This document shows, one piece after another, positions 1 through 8,250 of a stretch of 64,000 bases of DNA; positions within the stretch are counted from its first letter, which is position 1, and the number at the start of each line of letters is the position of its first letter. Source of the DNA: Leifsonia sp. Leaf336 (GTDB taxonomy: Bacteria; Actinomycetota; Actinomycetes; Actinomycetales; Microbacteriaceae); assembly GCF_001423695.1 (NCBI RefSeq), contig NZ_LMOZ01000001.1, positions 496,001 to 560,000 on the forward strand. Direction: 5' to 3'. Position numbers and translations under genes: made by a program. The notes under the pieces are model-generated. The model had not been told where the DNA came from, did not search any database, and saw only the letters and a program-made list of their open reading frames with translations.

Positions 1-135
1 GGGCCGGTAGGCGCTGAAGCGCTCGTCGGCCTCCCGCAGCACGGCGAAGGCGCGCCCGGCCGCCGCCGTCGCGTCGCGCGGGTCGCGGACATCGATCGAC
101 ATGGGGATGCCCATCACGGTATCGAGGAACCTCAT
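1..135 (-). CDS. apbE: FAD:protein FMN transferase (ApbE), N-terminal fragment
   Basis: Only the first 45 codons lie in the window; the gene runs off the left edge. The readable start (MRFLDTVMGIPMSID) and the later ADERFSAYRP match the beginning of ApbE-family flavin transferases, where an F-S-x-Y/F-R segment follows the first helix. ApbE enzymes move FMN from FAD onto a Ser/Thr of a target protein. The target is probably the gene just upstream, which carries an FMN-binding domain with an SGAT motif. Its ATG overlaps that gene's TGA by 4 bp (ATGA), so the two are translationally coupled. The family call rests on a short piece plus strong context. Confidence 0.75.
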   Translation of the reverse strand, partial: MRFLDTVMGIPMSIDVRDPRDATAAAGRAFAVLREADERFSAYRP

Positions 136-650
136 CGCTGGTCGATCGCCGACTGCAGCGACTGGATGTAGCCCTCCGAGGTGTAGGTCGCCCCGGAGAC
201 CGTGTCGATCTGGGCCGACTGCTTCGACAGTGTCTCCTGCTGCAGGATGGGCAGCGCCTGCGAGTTGATCTCGACGTCGCGGCCGCTCTCGCTCGGGTAC
301 TGCACGGTGTCGACGGCGGTGATCGTGGTGCCCGAGAACGTCACCTTCACCTGCACCGGCCCGTAGCGCGTGTCGACGGCGGTGCCGGTGACGGTCTTGG
401 TGGCCGACGCGGCGGAGGCGGCCGGCGCGGAGGCGGTCGCGCTCGGCGACGGCGTCGCGGTCGCGCTGGGCGTGCTGGTGGTCGGGGCGGTGGAGGTCGT
501 GCTGCCCGAGGCGGAGGTGGACACGTGGACCGAGGTCTGAGCGCTGGTCGCCTGCTCGCCGACCCCGTACAGCTTGAGGCCGACGGTCGCGCCCATGGTC
601 ACCAGGATCACGGTGAAGAGGATGGTCCCCCGCCACGACTTGTTGTTCAT
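132..650 (-). CDS. Membrane-anchored FMN-binding domain protein
   Basis: A 172-residue protein. Residues 8-28 form one hydrophobic N-terminal segment (signal anchor or signal peptide), about residues 38-85 are a Ser/Thr/Ala/Pro linker, and the rest is an FMN-binding (RnfG/NqrC-like) domain. The segment DTVSGATYTS near the C-terminus is the usual [S/D]GAT motif whose Thr receives FMN covalently from ApbE. It probably passes electrons outside the membrane. It lies between a ferric-reductase-like flavoprotein upstream and apbE downstream, with 4-bp ATGA overlaps on both sides. Start chosen at MNNKSW because it overlaps the upstream stop; the same frame stays open upstream only as a shadow. Confidence 0.85.
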   Translation of the reverse strand: MNNKSWRGTILFTVILVTMGATVGLKLYGVGEQATSAQTSVHVSTSASGSTTSTAPTTSTPSATATPSPSATASAPAASAASATKTVTGTAVDTRYGPVQVKVTFSGTTITAVDTVQYPSESGRDVEINSQALPILQQETLSKQSAQIDTVSGATYTSEGYIQSLQSAIDQR

Positions 651-2038
651 GACATGCTCAGTTCTTCTCGGTGGATGAATCGCTTGGGCATCCGCAGCTC
701 CTTCAGGCTGGCCTCCACGTTCGCCGCCATGCCCTCCGGCCCGCAGATGAAAGCCTCCCAGTTGTGGGCGTCCGGGACGATCCGCTTCAGGTAGCCGGGG
801 CCGAGCGGGTCGAAGCCGAGCTCGGCGCGGCGGCCGACCAGCGGGTAGACGGTGACGCCCGGCATCGACGTGAGCTCGTTCAGCAGCGCGAGCTGCTCGG
901 GCCGGCTCACCCGGTAGAGCACGACGGGCTGCGCCCCGCGGGCGACCAGGTCCTCCGCGAGGGCGCGGATCGGGCCGATCCCGGCGCCGCCGGCGACGAG
1001 GAGGATCTTGCCGCGGCTCGCCCGGTCGGCCGTGAAGTGACCGAACGGGCCCTCCGCGAAGACCAGGGTGCCGGGCTTGAGCGCCGCCAGCCGGCTGGAG
1101 TGGTCGCCGAGCGTGCCGACGGTGATGCGTAGGTGGTCGTTCGACGGCACGGCCGACACGGAGTACGGGTGTGCCGTGCCCAGGTGTCCCCAGGCGACGA
1201 ACCGGAACAGCAGGAAGTTGCCCGCGCGGACCCCCAGCCGATCGACGTGCGGCCCGGTGAGCCAGACGCTGTTCAGCCCGTGCCCCTCCGGCACGACCGC
1301 GGCCACGCGCATCCTGCGCTGCCAGGCGTCCATGGTGGGGAGGATGAACCGCCAGGTCAGCACGGCGGAGGCGGTGCCGAGGTAGAGCGCGATCCAGAGC
1401 ACGCGGTTGAGCGGGTTCGACACGAAGTGCGCGCCTCCGCTCAGCTGGTGCAGGAAGGTGAGGAAGATCGCCACGTAAGTCGTGACGTGCAGCCAGTACC
1501 AGACCTCGTACGACAGCTTGGCGCGGATGAGCCGGGCGCTGCTGAGGCCGACGGCGAGGAACGCGATGGTGCCGACGAGCGCGGTGAACATGTCGGGGTA
1601 GGAGTAGTAGACGTTCCAGAACTCGTCCCACGGCGTCGTCTTGTCGACCACCTCCGTGCCCAGCACGATGAAGACGACGTGGACGACGATGAGAAAGATC
1701 ACCGAGGCTCCGAGCGACCGGTGCCACGAGACCAGCTTGTCGAGGCCGACGGCGTTCTCGAACCACGGGATCCGGGCGATCAGCAGCACCTGGTAGCAGA
1801 CCAGCAGCGCGCCGACCATCCCGCTCAGCTCGCCGATGGAGGTGATCGCGTTCGCCGGGGTGGAGGCGAAGCTCGCCGGGACGCTGAACCACCACATCCC
1901 GAGCACCACGACGACACTCGCCACGAGCACGACGCGCACCGTGCGCGCACTGCGCCGGTGCCGCGTCGCGGTGCCGCGGCGCGGTCGCCTCGCGGGGTTC
2001 GTCGTGGGGGCCGTCGCAGCGGCCCAGGTCTCTGCCAT
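647..2038 (-). CDS. Ferric-reductase-like transmembrane flavoprotein (ferredoxin reductase-type)
   Basis: A 463-residue protein. The N-terminal half has about six membrane helices with spaced histidines (for example SWHRS, VVHVV, WLHVTTY, LHQ) typical of a haem-binding ferric reductase domain. The C-terminal half is a FAD/NAD(P)H reductase: HPYSVSA matches the FAD-binding RxYS-type motif, GGAGIGPIRA the nucleotide loop, and CGPEGM the C-terminal C-G motif. Inferred role: carrying electrons from NAD(P)H across the membrane to the FMN-binding protein encoded next, or to an external acceptor. An upstream ATG at 2071 would add 11 residues; the ATG at 2038 was preferred because MAETW begins a plausible cytoplasmic arm. 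Neither has a clear ribosome binding site. Confidence 0.82.
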   Translation of the reverse strand: MAETWAAATAPTTNPARRPRRGTATRHRRSARTVRVVLVASVVVVLGMWWFSVPASFASTPANAITSIGELSGMVGALLVCYQVLLIARIPWFENAVGLDKLVSWHRSLGASVIFLIVVHVVFIVLGTEVVDKTTPWDEFWNVYYSYPDMFTALVGTIAFLAVGLSSARLIRAKLSYEVWYWLHVTTYVAIFLTFLHQLSGGAHFVSNPLNRVLWIALYLGTASAVLTWRFILPTMDAWQRRMRVAAVVPEGHGLNSVWLTGPHVDRLGVRAGNFLLFRFVAWGHLGTAHPYSVSAVPSNDHLRITVGTLGDHSSRLAALKPGTLVFAEGPFGHFTADRASRGKILLVAGGAGIGPIRALAEDLVARGAQPVVLYRVSRPEQLALLNELTSMPGVTVYPLVGRRAELGFDPLGPGYLKRIVPDAHNWEAFICGPEGMAANVEASLKELRMPKRFIHREELSMS

Positions 2039-2194
2039 GACTCCAACGATGGCGGCTGAATCTTTGTGCATTCTTACGTGGGCTGAGAGTCGCCTAAGGA
2101 AGAGCTATGGAGTCGGCCGAGCGTCGGTGGCCGTCGGCGCATCGTCGGAGGGTGTCGCCGTCCGCACAGCGCCCGGCCCCGCTACGGTTCCCTC

Positions 2195-3346
2195 ATGAGC
2201 TTCGCCCTGCTCGCGCTGGTGGTCGCCGTCGGCCTGCTCGGTCCGCTCGCGTCGGCCCGGGCGCGGTGGCGGGTGCCCGTCGTGGTGGGAGAGCTCGTCG
2301 GCGGCCTCGTCATCGGCACGTCGGGATTCCGGCTGGTCGATCCGACGAACGACGACTTCACCCTGCTCGCCCAGATCGGTTTCGGGCTGACGATGGTCGT
2401 CGTCGGCTCGCAGGTGCCGCTGGCTGACCGGGACGTGCGCGCCGCCTTCGCGCGCGGCGCCCTCGGCGCGGCCGCTGTCGGGGCGGCCTCCGCCGCGCTG
2501 GCGGCACTGCTCGCCCTGGTCTTCCACTCCCCGCACGGGTTGCTGTACGGCGTGCTGGTGGCGTCGTCGTCCGCCGCCCTCGTGCTGCCGATGCTGCAGT
2601 CGGTGGGCATCGACAAGCGGTCGGCCGCGCAGCTCGTCGCACAGATCGCGGTCGCGGACGTCGTGTGCGTCGTCCTCCTGCCGCTCGTCATCGAACCGGG
2701 GCGCGCGCTCACCGCGGGAATCGGCCTGGTCGTCATCGCCGCGATCACCGTGGCGCTCTGGTTCGCGCTGACCCGCTTCGTGCGCTCGGGCCGCCGTCAG
2801 TTCGTCCACGACTACTCCGAACGGCGGAGGTTCGCACTGGAGCTGCGGGTCAGCCTCCTGGTGCTGTTCTCGTTCGCGGCCATCGCGCAGTTCGCGCACC
2901 TGTCGATCATGATCGCCGGCTTCGCACTCGGGCTGCTGCTGTCGGCCGTCGGCGAGCCGCACCGACTCGCGCGGCAGCTGTTCGGGATAACGGAGGGCTT
3001 CTTCGGCCCGCTGTTCTTCGTCTGGCTGGGTGCGTCGCTCGACCTCCGCGAACTCGTCGCGCACCCGGCGATGATCCTGCTCGGCCTCGCTCTCGGCGCC
3101 GGCGCGATCGTCGCTCACCTGGCCTCCCGCCTCGCCGGCCTCCCCTGGGCGCAGGCGGTGGCGTCGGCCGGTCAGCTCGGCGTGCCGGTCGCGGCGGTGA
3201 CGCTCGGCCTCGAGACGCATGCGCTGGCACCGGGCGAGGGAGGCGCGATCCTGCTCGGAGCGCTCGTCAGCGTCGCGACCTCCGCGGTCTCGATCGCTGC
3301 CGTCGCGCGGAGGGATGCGGCGGCGCAGGCTACGCCGGCGTCATGA
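2195..3346 (+). CDS. Kef-type monovalent cation:proton antiporter
   Basis: A 383-residue membrane protein with about eleven to twelve hydrophobic segments and no C-terminal TrkA domain. The first helices contain RVPVVVGELVGGLVIG, typical of the CPA2/Kef Na+(K+)/H+ exchanger family, and VAQIAVADVV resembles the acidic transport helix. It likely exchanges Na+ or K+ for protons at the cytoplasmic membrane. It is divergent from the ferric reductase operon across about 155 bp. TACGGT at 2183-2188 ends 6 nt before the ATG and there is no Shine-Dalgarno sequence, so the mRNA is probably leaderless. The exact cation cannot be told from sequence. Confidence 0.85.
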   Translation: MSFALLALVVAVGLLGPLASARARWRVPVVVGELVGGLVIGTSGFRLVDPTNDDFTLLAQIGFGLTMVVVGSQVPLADRDVRAAFARGALGAAAVGAASAALAALLALVFHSPHGLLYGVLVASSSAALVLPMLQSVGIDKRSAAQLVAQIAVADVVCVVLLPLVIEPGRALTAGIGLVVIAAITVALWFALTRFVRSGRRQFVHDYSERRRFALELRVSLLVLFSFAAIAQFAHLSIMIAGFALGLLLSAVGEPHRLARQLFGITEGFFGPLFFVWLGASLDLRELVAHPAMILLGLALGAGAIVAHLASRLAGLPWAQAVASAGQLGVPVAAVTLGLETHALAPGEGGAILLGALVSVATSAVSIAAVARRDAAAQATPAS

Positions 3347-3377
3347 CGAGTTTGTCGAGCCCGCCGGCCGTCGTCGG

Positions 3378-3659
3378 CTAGGCCGTTTCGTCCGGACCCC
3401 CGGCGGGGATCACGCGTTCCCGCAACTTTTCGCGGAGGTGACGCCGGTCGACGCCGAACAGATAGACGGCGTCGAGAGCGCCGAGTGTGTTGGTGAGCAG
3501 CAGAGTCACGAACCACGGCTTGCTGCCGTTCCTGGCCGCGCGCCACAGCGAGGCGCCCTTCCAGGCGAGGCTCCAGACGACGACCGCGACGACCAGCGCG
3601 CGACCGGAGGGCGGCACATCCTGCATCCCCATCCGGGACACTTCGTAGTGGTTTCTCAT
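3378..3659 (-). CDS. Small membrane protein, DUF5652-like
   Basis: A 93-residue protein with two hydrophobic helices. The pattern WKGASLWRAAR..KPWFVTLLLTNTLGALDAVYLF closely follows the DUF5652 family (W-K-x-x-A-L-W-x-A, then W-F, N-T-x-G, YLF). Function is unknown. Start chosen at MRNHYEVSRMG; internal ATGs nearby (MGMQD) are possible, and the longer open frame upstream is arginine/glycine-rich shadow. It lies 65 bp downstream of the metal efflux operon on the same strand and could be read through from it. Confidence 0.6.
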   Translation of the reverse strand: MRNHYEVSRMGMQDVPPSGRALVVAVVVWSLAWKGASLWRAARNGSKPWFVTLLLTNTLGALDAVYLFGVDRRHLREKLRERVIPAGGPDETA

Positions 3660-3724
3660 GCGCTCATTCGACCGCTCGCGCGGCGCGTGCGGCAAGGGTC
3701 CCCCGTCGACGCGGCCCCCTCGGC

Positions 3725-4342
3725 TCAGCCCTCGTCGTGCTCGCCGCGGAAGATCTGCGCGGCCTCCCGCACCGCGTACCCGACGATCACCAGCCCGGCG
3801 ACCGGGTCGGCCCACCACCAGCCCAGCAGCCCGTCGAGCGCGATGCCGACGAGCACCGCGGTGGCGAGGATGCCGTCGATCAGCGTCACCCGGCCTTCGG
3901 TGATCAGCACGGGGTTGCCCAGCCGGCGACCGGTGCGGGCCTTGCCGAACGCGAGTGCGAACATGACGGCCGCGGTAACGGCCGTCCAGCCCGCGCCAGC
4001 GGGCGACGGGGCCGCGCGGTGACCGGCGAGCAGGGCGACGATCGCCTGGACCAGCAGGTAGGCCGCCAGCAGCACGAAGGCGGCGCCGATGAGCCGGAGG
4101 GCGATCCGCTGACGTCGCTCGCCGCTGCCCGTGAGCTCCCAGATCACGACCGTGCTGGCGCCGATCTCGATGAGGCTGTCGAGCCCGAAGCCCAGCAACG
4201 CGACGGAGGCGCTCGCGTAGGCGAGCACCCCCAGCACGACGACGCCGATGACGTTCCAGGCGAGGGTGACGACCTCGAGGCCGATGCCGAACCGGATCAG
4301 CCTGCGCCGCGCCGGGCCGTCCACCGCCGCCTCGCTCGTCAT
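3725..4342 (-). CDS. Cation diffusion facilitator-like membrane protein lacking the cytoplasmic domain
   Basis: A 205-residue protein with about six membrane helices and no C-terminal cytoplasmic domain. In the usual CDF metal site the second and fifth helices carry HxxxD; here the corresponding segments read FGLDSLIEIG and TLIDGILA, so aspartate/glutamate replaces histidine. This subgroup is commonly annotated as cation transporter and its substrate is uncertain. Its ATG overlaps the TGA of the His-rich CzcD-like gene by 4 bp, making an ArsR-CzcD-CDF operon read on the minus strand. It may form a heteromeric partner of the neighbouring exporter, but that is speculation. Confidence 0.75.
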   Translation of the reverse strand: MTSEAAVDGPARRRLIRFGIGLEVVTLAWNVIGVVVLGVLAYASASVALLGFGLDSLIEIGASTVVIWELTGSGERRQRIALRLIGAAFVLLAAYLLVQAIVALLAGHRAAPSPAGAGWTAVTAAVMFALAFGKARTGRRLGNPVLITEGRVTLIDGILATAVLVGIALDGLLGWWWADPVAGLVIVGYAVREAAQIFRGEHDEG

Positions 4343-5388
4343 CGCGTCGGGTGCGCAGCCGTCGGCGCGACTTCCAGGTGCAGCTCGTCCAGGTTGCGGA
4401 GGTGCGACCCCGCGTGCGCCCGGGCGGCCTCCACGATGCGGTGCGCGTCGTCGAGGGAGGTCGCGGCGACCTCCAGCCGCGCGCTGCCGTGCAGCCGGTG
4501 ACCGACCCAGCGCAGCTGGACGCGCGGCACGGCCGCCACGCCCGGCGTCTCCTCGAGCGCGTGCTCCAGGCGGTCGACCAGTTCGGGCTCGATGCCGTCG
4601 AGCAGGCGGCGCCCGATGCTGCGGACGGTTCCCCAGAGCAGCACGATGATCGCCGCCGAGATGAGGAGGCCGACGATCGGGTCGGCGAGCGGGAAGCCGA
4701 GCATGACGCCGATCGCGCCGATCACGACCGCGAGGGAGGTGAAGCCGTCGATGCGGGCGTGGACGCCGTCGGTGACCAGTGCGGCGGAGCCGATCCGCCG
4801 GCCCACGCGGATGCGGTAGATCGCGACCGCCTCGTTGCCGGCGAAGCCGATGAGTCCGGCGACGACCACCCAGCCGATATTCTCCAGCGGGTGCGGGTGG
4901 AAGAGCCGGTCGATCGACTGCCAGGCGGCGACGACCGCCGACAGCGCGACGACGGCGATGATGAACAGGCCGGCGAGGTCCTCCGCGCGGCCGAACCCGT
5001 AGGTGTAGCGGCGGGAGGCCACACGCCGGCCGAGCACGAACGCCACCCACAACGGTATGGCCGTCAGAGCGTCGGAGAAGTTGTGGACCGTGTCCGCCAG
5101 CAGTGCGACCGACCCGCTGAAGGCGACGATGACGGCCTGGAGGAGGGTGGTGCCGAGCAGCACGAAGAGGCTGATCTTGAGTGCGCGGACGCCCTCGGTG
5201 CTCGCCTCCAGGGCATCGTCGATGGAGTCGGCGGCGTCGTGGGAGTGCGGGACGAAGAGCCCGTAGAGGAAGCCCTTGAAGCCGGTCGGGTGGTCGTGGT
5301 CGTGCGGGTGCTCGTGGTCGTGCGTGTGCTCGTGCGTGTGGTCGTGGTCGTGCGGGTGGTCGTGGTGCGTGTGCGCCGCCCCGCTCAT
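4339..5388 (-). CDS. czcD: Cation diffusion facilitator (zinc/cadmium/cobalt efflux), CzcD-like
   Basis: A 349-residue CDF exporter. Residues 6-33 are an extreme His/Asp cluster (repeats of HDHxH/HEH) that should bind metal, with a second HSHD at about residue 52. Six helices follow, with the family metal ligands in HNFSD (second helix) and HARID (fifth helix), then a cytoplasmic ferredoxin-like domain ending in ELHLEVAP. It exports Zn2+ or a related divalent ion in exchange for protons. The ATG overlaps the stop of the ArsR gene by 4 bp, so regulator and pump are cotranscribed. Confidence in family is high; the choice of metal is inferred. Confidence 0.92.
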   Translation of the reverse strand: MSGAAHTHHDHPHDHDHTHEHTHDHEHPHDHDHPTGFKGFLYGLFVPHSHDAADSIDDALEASTEGVRALKISLFVLLGTTLLQAVIVAFSGSVALLADTVHNFSDALTAIPLWVAFVLGRRVASRRYTYGFGRAEDLAGLFIIAVVALSAVVAAWQSIDRLFHPHPLENIGWVVVAGLIGFAGNEAVAIYRIRVGRRIGSAALVTDGVHARIDGFTSLAVVIGAIGVMLGFPLADPIVGLLISAAIIVLLWGTVRSIGRRLLDGIEPELVDRLEHALEETPGVAAVPRVQLRWVGHRLHGSARLEVAATSLDDAHRIVEAARAHAGSHLRNLDELHLEVAPTAAHPTR

Positions 5389-5765
5389 GCCGATGCCTCC
5401 GTCTCGGCCGTCGCCGACGCGTGGTGGTGCCGCGGGGTGCCGCCGAGCGAGTGCTCCGCCTGGAAGATCGCGTCGGTCACCAACCGGCTCGCGTGCTCGT
5501 TCTCGAGGCGGTAGAAGACGCGCTGGCCGTCCTGCCGGGTCGCGACGATGCGCGCGAGCCGCAGCTTCGCGAGGTGCTGGGAGACCGCGGCCGGCTGCTT
5601 GTCGAGGATGTCGGCGAGGTGGTTGACCGACAGCTCGCCCGCGTCCCGCAGCGCGAGGATGATGCGCACGCGGGTGGCGTCGGCGAGCATCCCGAACACC
5701 TCCACCGCGAGTTCGACGAACTGACTGTCGGGCAAACGTCCGCATATCGGCTTATCTGCATCCAT
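5385..5765 (-). CDS. ArsR/SmtB-family metal-responsive repressor
   Basis: A 126-residue winged-helix repressor. The core (ADATRVRIILALRDAGELSV..HLADILDKQPAAVSQHLAKL) is the ArsR helix-turn-helix, followed by the wing RQDGQRVFYRLEN. No Cys is seen in the recognition helix; the C-terminal TDAIFQAEH and HHH suggest a Zn/Ni/Co sensor of the alpha-5 or C-terminal-site type. ATG 5765 was chosen over upstream in-frame starts because TTTAAT at 5772-5777 (minus strand) lies exactly 6 nt before it, predicting a leaderless mRNA, and a 20-bp inverted repeat covers the start region. Longer versions reach into the palindromic repeat at 5801-5853. Confidence 0.88.
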   Translation of the reverse strand: MDADKPICGRLPDSQFVELAVEVFGMLADATRVRIILALRDAGELSVNHLADILDKQPAAVSQHLAKLRLARIVATRQDGQRVFYRLENEHASRLVTDAIFQAEHSLGGTPRHHHASATAETEASA

Positions 5766-5775
5766 ACGCAGATTA
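5756..5775. promoter_or_regulatory. Probable ArsR operator over the leaderless start
   Basis: ATCTGC and GCAGAT form 6-bp arms around an 8-bp centre, covering the -10 region, predicted transcription start and start codon of the ArsR gene. ArsR/SmtB proteins typically bind such imperfect dyads at their own promoters, so this is the likely site of autorepression for the efflux operon. The sequence is seen directly; binding is inferred. Confidence 0.55.
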
Positions 5776-5800
5776 AAGCACATGCCATCGAGCCCTCCAG

Positions 5801-5853
5801 ATTCGTGACGAATCGCGGCATTCGTGGCACGAATCGACGGATTCGTCACGAAC
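5801..5853. repeat. Composite palindrome, copy 1 (three ATTCGTnACGAAT units, 20-bp period)
   Basis: Three small palindromes follow each other: ATTCGTGACGAAT (5801-5813), ATTCGTGGCACGAAT (5820-5834) and ATTCGTCACGAA (5841-5852). Their centres at 5807, 5827 and 5847 are exactly 20 bp apart. The first and third are reverse complements, so the whole element is also one large dyad (20 of 25 arm positions match). It begins 15 bp after the GH13 stop codon and lies upstream of the ArsR promoter. A second copy is at 22834-22884. It could be a protein-binding array or a transcript 3'-end element. Confidence 0.8.
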
Positions 5854-5867
5854 ATGCCCGCCGGACG

Positions 5868-8159
5868 TCAGGCCTCCACCGGGGCCGGCCGCTGCAGGAC
5901 CAGGAACCGCACCCCGTACGGCCCGATGCTCAACGGGAAGCTGCTGAGGTTGTCGACGGTCGCGATCTCGGCGTCGTCACCCGCGTCCACGACCGCCGCG
6001 CCCAGCGGCATGGCGTCGGATCGCACCGTGCCGTCCACCGCCTCGGCGCTCAGGTTGAGCACCGTCAGCTGCACGATCGGGAGGCCCTGCTCGTCGAGCG
6101 TCTCCAGCTCGTGGACCAGCACCAGCATCCCGGGATGCGCGACGTCGGGCACGTCGACCTGGCGAGCGGAGGCGATGCCGTACTTGGAACGGATGCGCAG
6201 CAGGTCGCGCAACCCGCTCGCGAACGAGTCGCGGCGCTTCAGCTGCTCGGGCAGCGTGCCGTAGAGCGAGCGCGCCCGCGGCATGCCGGACGCCGAGCGC
6301 TGCTCGTCGGGGGCGACGCCCAGAAGGTCGTGCGCGCCGCGCTCCACCCAGCGTGTGTCGCCGTCGGCGATCAGGTCGGCGACCTCGGTGCGGGGGAGCG
6401 TCAGCGCCCCGAGCAGATCCCAGCCCGACAACGCGAACACGCCCGGCTGCCACGCGTTGAACGCCGCGAGCAGCAGGTGCGCGTCGCGGATGGCCGCAAC
6501 GTCGGACTCGGCGATCGAGTCGAGCGTGGGGTGACCCTGCGTGGCCGCGATGAGGGAGGCCGTGGTGCAGGCGATCCCGTTGGTCGTGAACACCAGGTTG
6601 TAGTCGGCGGACGGTGCGGTGAGCTTCTCGACCAGCTCCGACCGGATCAGCTCGGCCAGCTCGCCTCCGGTCAGCTCCTGGTACCGGAACGGGTACAGGT
6701 CGTTCTTGTGGAGCGTCGCCCAGTGCACGAGCTCGTAGGTCAGCTCGTCGTGGTTCTGGAGGCCGTGCACCAGGCTCACCGGCTCGACCCCGAGCTCCAG
6801 GGACGTGCGCAGGGTGAGGCGCAGGAACTCGGTGTCACCGGTCGCGAGAGCGTGGTGGTACGCCGGGCGGTTGATGAAGTCGTAGGACAGGTCGGCGCCG
6901 ACAGCGCCGGTGTCGCGGATGTCCTCCACGGTCAGGTTGAGCTCTTGGAACGTGAAGCCGCCGACCTTGCGCACCATGCCCGCGATCACGTGGTTGGCCG
7001 CGTGCGACAGCGGGTGGCCCTCCGACCAGGCCGGCAGGCCCTCCGCGCTCTTCTCGACGCCGAGGAAGCCGTTGGCGTCGAGTCGCAGCGCGCTCGTGCC
7101 GAGGTCGCCGAGCGAGTGGAGGGCGTCGCCGATCACGAGCCGCATGCCCGAGAACGTGGGGTCGAGCCAGTTGACCGAGGGCTGCCCCTCCTTGAAGTAG
7201 TGCAGGTACACCCAGCGCCGTGTCACCCCGTCGACGCCCACCACCGGCGCGGTGACGCTCCAGTTCGTCTCTTTGATGCCTGGAGCGTAGAAGATGACAC
7301 GCTGCAGCTCGCCGATGATGTAGCCGCGTTCCGCGAGCGCCGCCTCCGTCGCCAGATCGAGGTTGACCGAGTCGCGGTGTTCGGGCACCTCGGGGAGCAG
7401 GTGCCACTCCTCCGGCGGGATCTCGACCATGTGATAGATGCCGGGGTAGTCCTTGTACGCCATCTCGGCGAGCCGGAAGTCGGCGCCCTTGCCGGTGTGA
7501 CCCGGCACGATGTCGTCGATGACGACGCCGCCGTGCTCCTCGGCGACGTCCGTCAGGCGCTGAAAGGTCTCCTCGTCGCCGAAGATCGGGTCGATCTGCG
7601 TGCCGATCCGGTCGAAGTGGCCGTCGACGCTCGGGGTCTCCTGCCACCCGCGGATGCCGCCGGCCCTCTTCACCGGGCCGGTGTGGACGCCGTTGATGCC
7701 GATGCGCTGGAAGGCGGCCCACAGGTCGGGGTCGGCCAGCGCGGCCAGGAAGCTCTGATCCCTGCGGGTGATCAGCGAGATCGGGTAGGCGGTGAACCAG
7801 ACGTCGGAGGTCGCGACCGCGCGCCGTGCGTCCGGGCGCGCGTAGGGGTTGCGCCACATGCTGGGCGAACCGGAGAGCTGCCGGCTGAGCACGTCGGCGT
7901 CTTTCAGCATCGACTGCCGGACCAGCCACTGGACGTAGGCGGGGTTCAGGCCGTTGGCCGCGCGCGGGTCTGACACCGTGCGACGGATGCTGCCGCCGCG
8001 CAGGTTCGCGCGGGGCCGCAGCCGGCGCGGACGCGCCGGGTACAGCTGTTCGTCGTAGGTGATCTCGGTGGCTTCGGACTCGGCGACCTCGGCCTCGGCG
8101 GTCTCCACTTCGGCCGCCACCTCGCTGGCCTGCGTCTCGGTCTCTACCGACTCGTCCAT
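5868..8159 (-). CDS. GH13 family glycosidase, trehalose synthase (maltose glucosyltransferase)-like
   Basis: A 763-residue protein. Residues 1-35 are an acidic Ala/Glu/Val-rich tail, followed by a GH13 (beta/alpha)8 barrel and a C-terminal beta domain. Visible catalytic motifs: LRLDANGF (nucleophile Asp), FTFQELN (acid/base Glu) and LQNHDELT (transition-state Asp with the conserved His), the last resembling TreS RNHDELT. It probably rearranges or transfers alpha-glucosyl units, such as maltose-trehalose. It is larger than standard TreS and clearly divergent, so the substrate is uncertain. Start 8159 is fixed by a strong GGGAGGAG ribosome binding site. A second GH13 gene lies at 12775-14385. 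Confidence 0.75.
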   Translation of the reverse strand: MDESVETETQASEVAAEVETAEAEVAESEATEITYDEQLYPARPRRLRPRANLRGGSIRRTVSDPRAANGLNPAYVQWLVRQSMLKDADVLSRQLSGSPSMWRNPYARPDARRAVATSDVWFTAYPISLITRRDQSFLAALADPDLWAAFQRIGINGVHTGPVKRAGGIRGWQETPSVDGHFDRIGTQIDPIFGDEETFQRLTDVAEEHGGVVIDDIVPGHTGKGADFRLAEMAYKDYPGIYHMVEIPPEEWHLLPEVPEHRDSVNLDLATEAALAERGYIIGELQRVIFYAPGIKETNWSVTAPVVGVDGVTRRWVYLHYFKEGQPSVNWLDPTFSGMRLVIGDALHSLGDLGTSALRLDANGFLGVEKSAEGLPAWSEGHPLSHAANHVIAGMVRKVGGFTFQELNLTVEDIRDTGAVGADLSYDFINRPAYHHALATGDTEFLRLTLRTSLELGVEPVSLVHGLQNHDELTYELVHWATLHKNDLYPFRYQELTGGELAELIRSELVEKLTAPSADYNLVFTTNGIACTTASLIAATQGHPTLDSIAESDVAAIRDAHLLLAAFNAWQPGVFALSGWDLLGALTLPRTEVADLIADGDTRWVERGAHDLLGVAPDEQRSASGMPRARSLYGTLPEQLKRRDSFASGLRDLLRIRSKYGIASARQVDVPDVAHPGMLVLVHELETLDEQGLPIVQLTVLNLSAEAVDGTVRSDAMPLGAAVVDAGDDAEIATVDNLSSFPLSIGPYGVRFLVLQRPAPVEA

Positions 8160-8230
8160 CTGCTCTCCTCCCGGCACGACTGCCACGCTATCCCAGCTCC
8201 GAGCCCGCGAACCCCCGGCTCCGTGAACCT

Positions 8231-8250
8231 GTGGAGAACTAGATCTCCAC
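8231..8250. terminator. Small inverted repeat over the moeA stop codon
   Basis: GTGGAGA and TCTCCAC form a perfect 7-bp stem around ACTAGA, which contains the moeA stop codon on the minus strand. It has no T-tract, so it is a weak terminator or mRNA-end hairpin candidate at best. Confidence 0.35.

Noticed and set aside
5301-5370. Simple-sequence repeat (CGTGGTCGTG) as a DNA repeat element
   Set aside because: It is the coding sequence of the His/Asp cluster of the CzcD-like protein.
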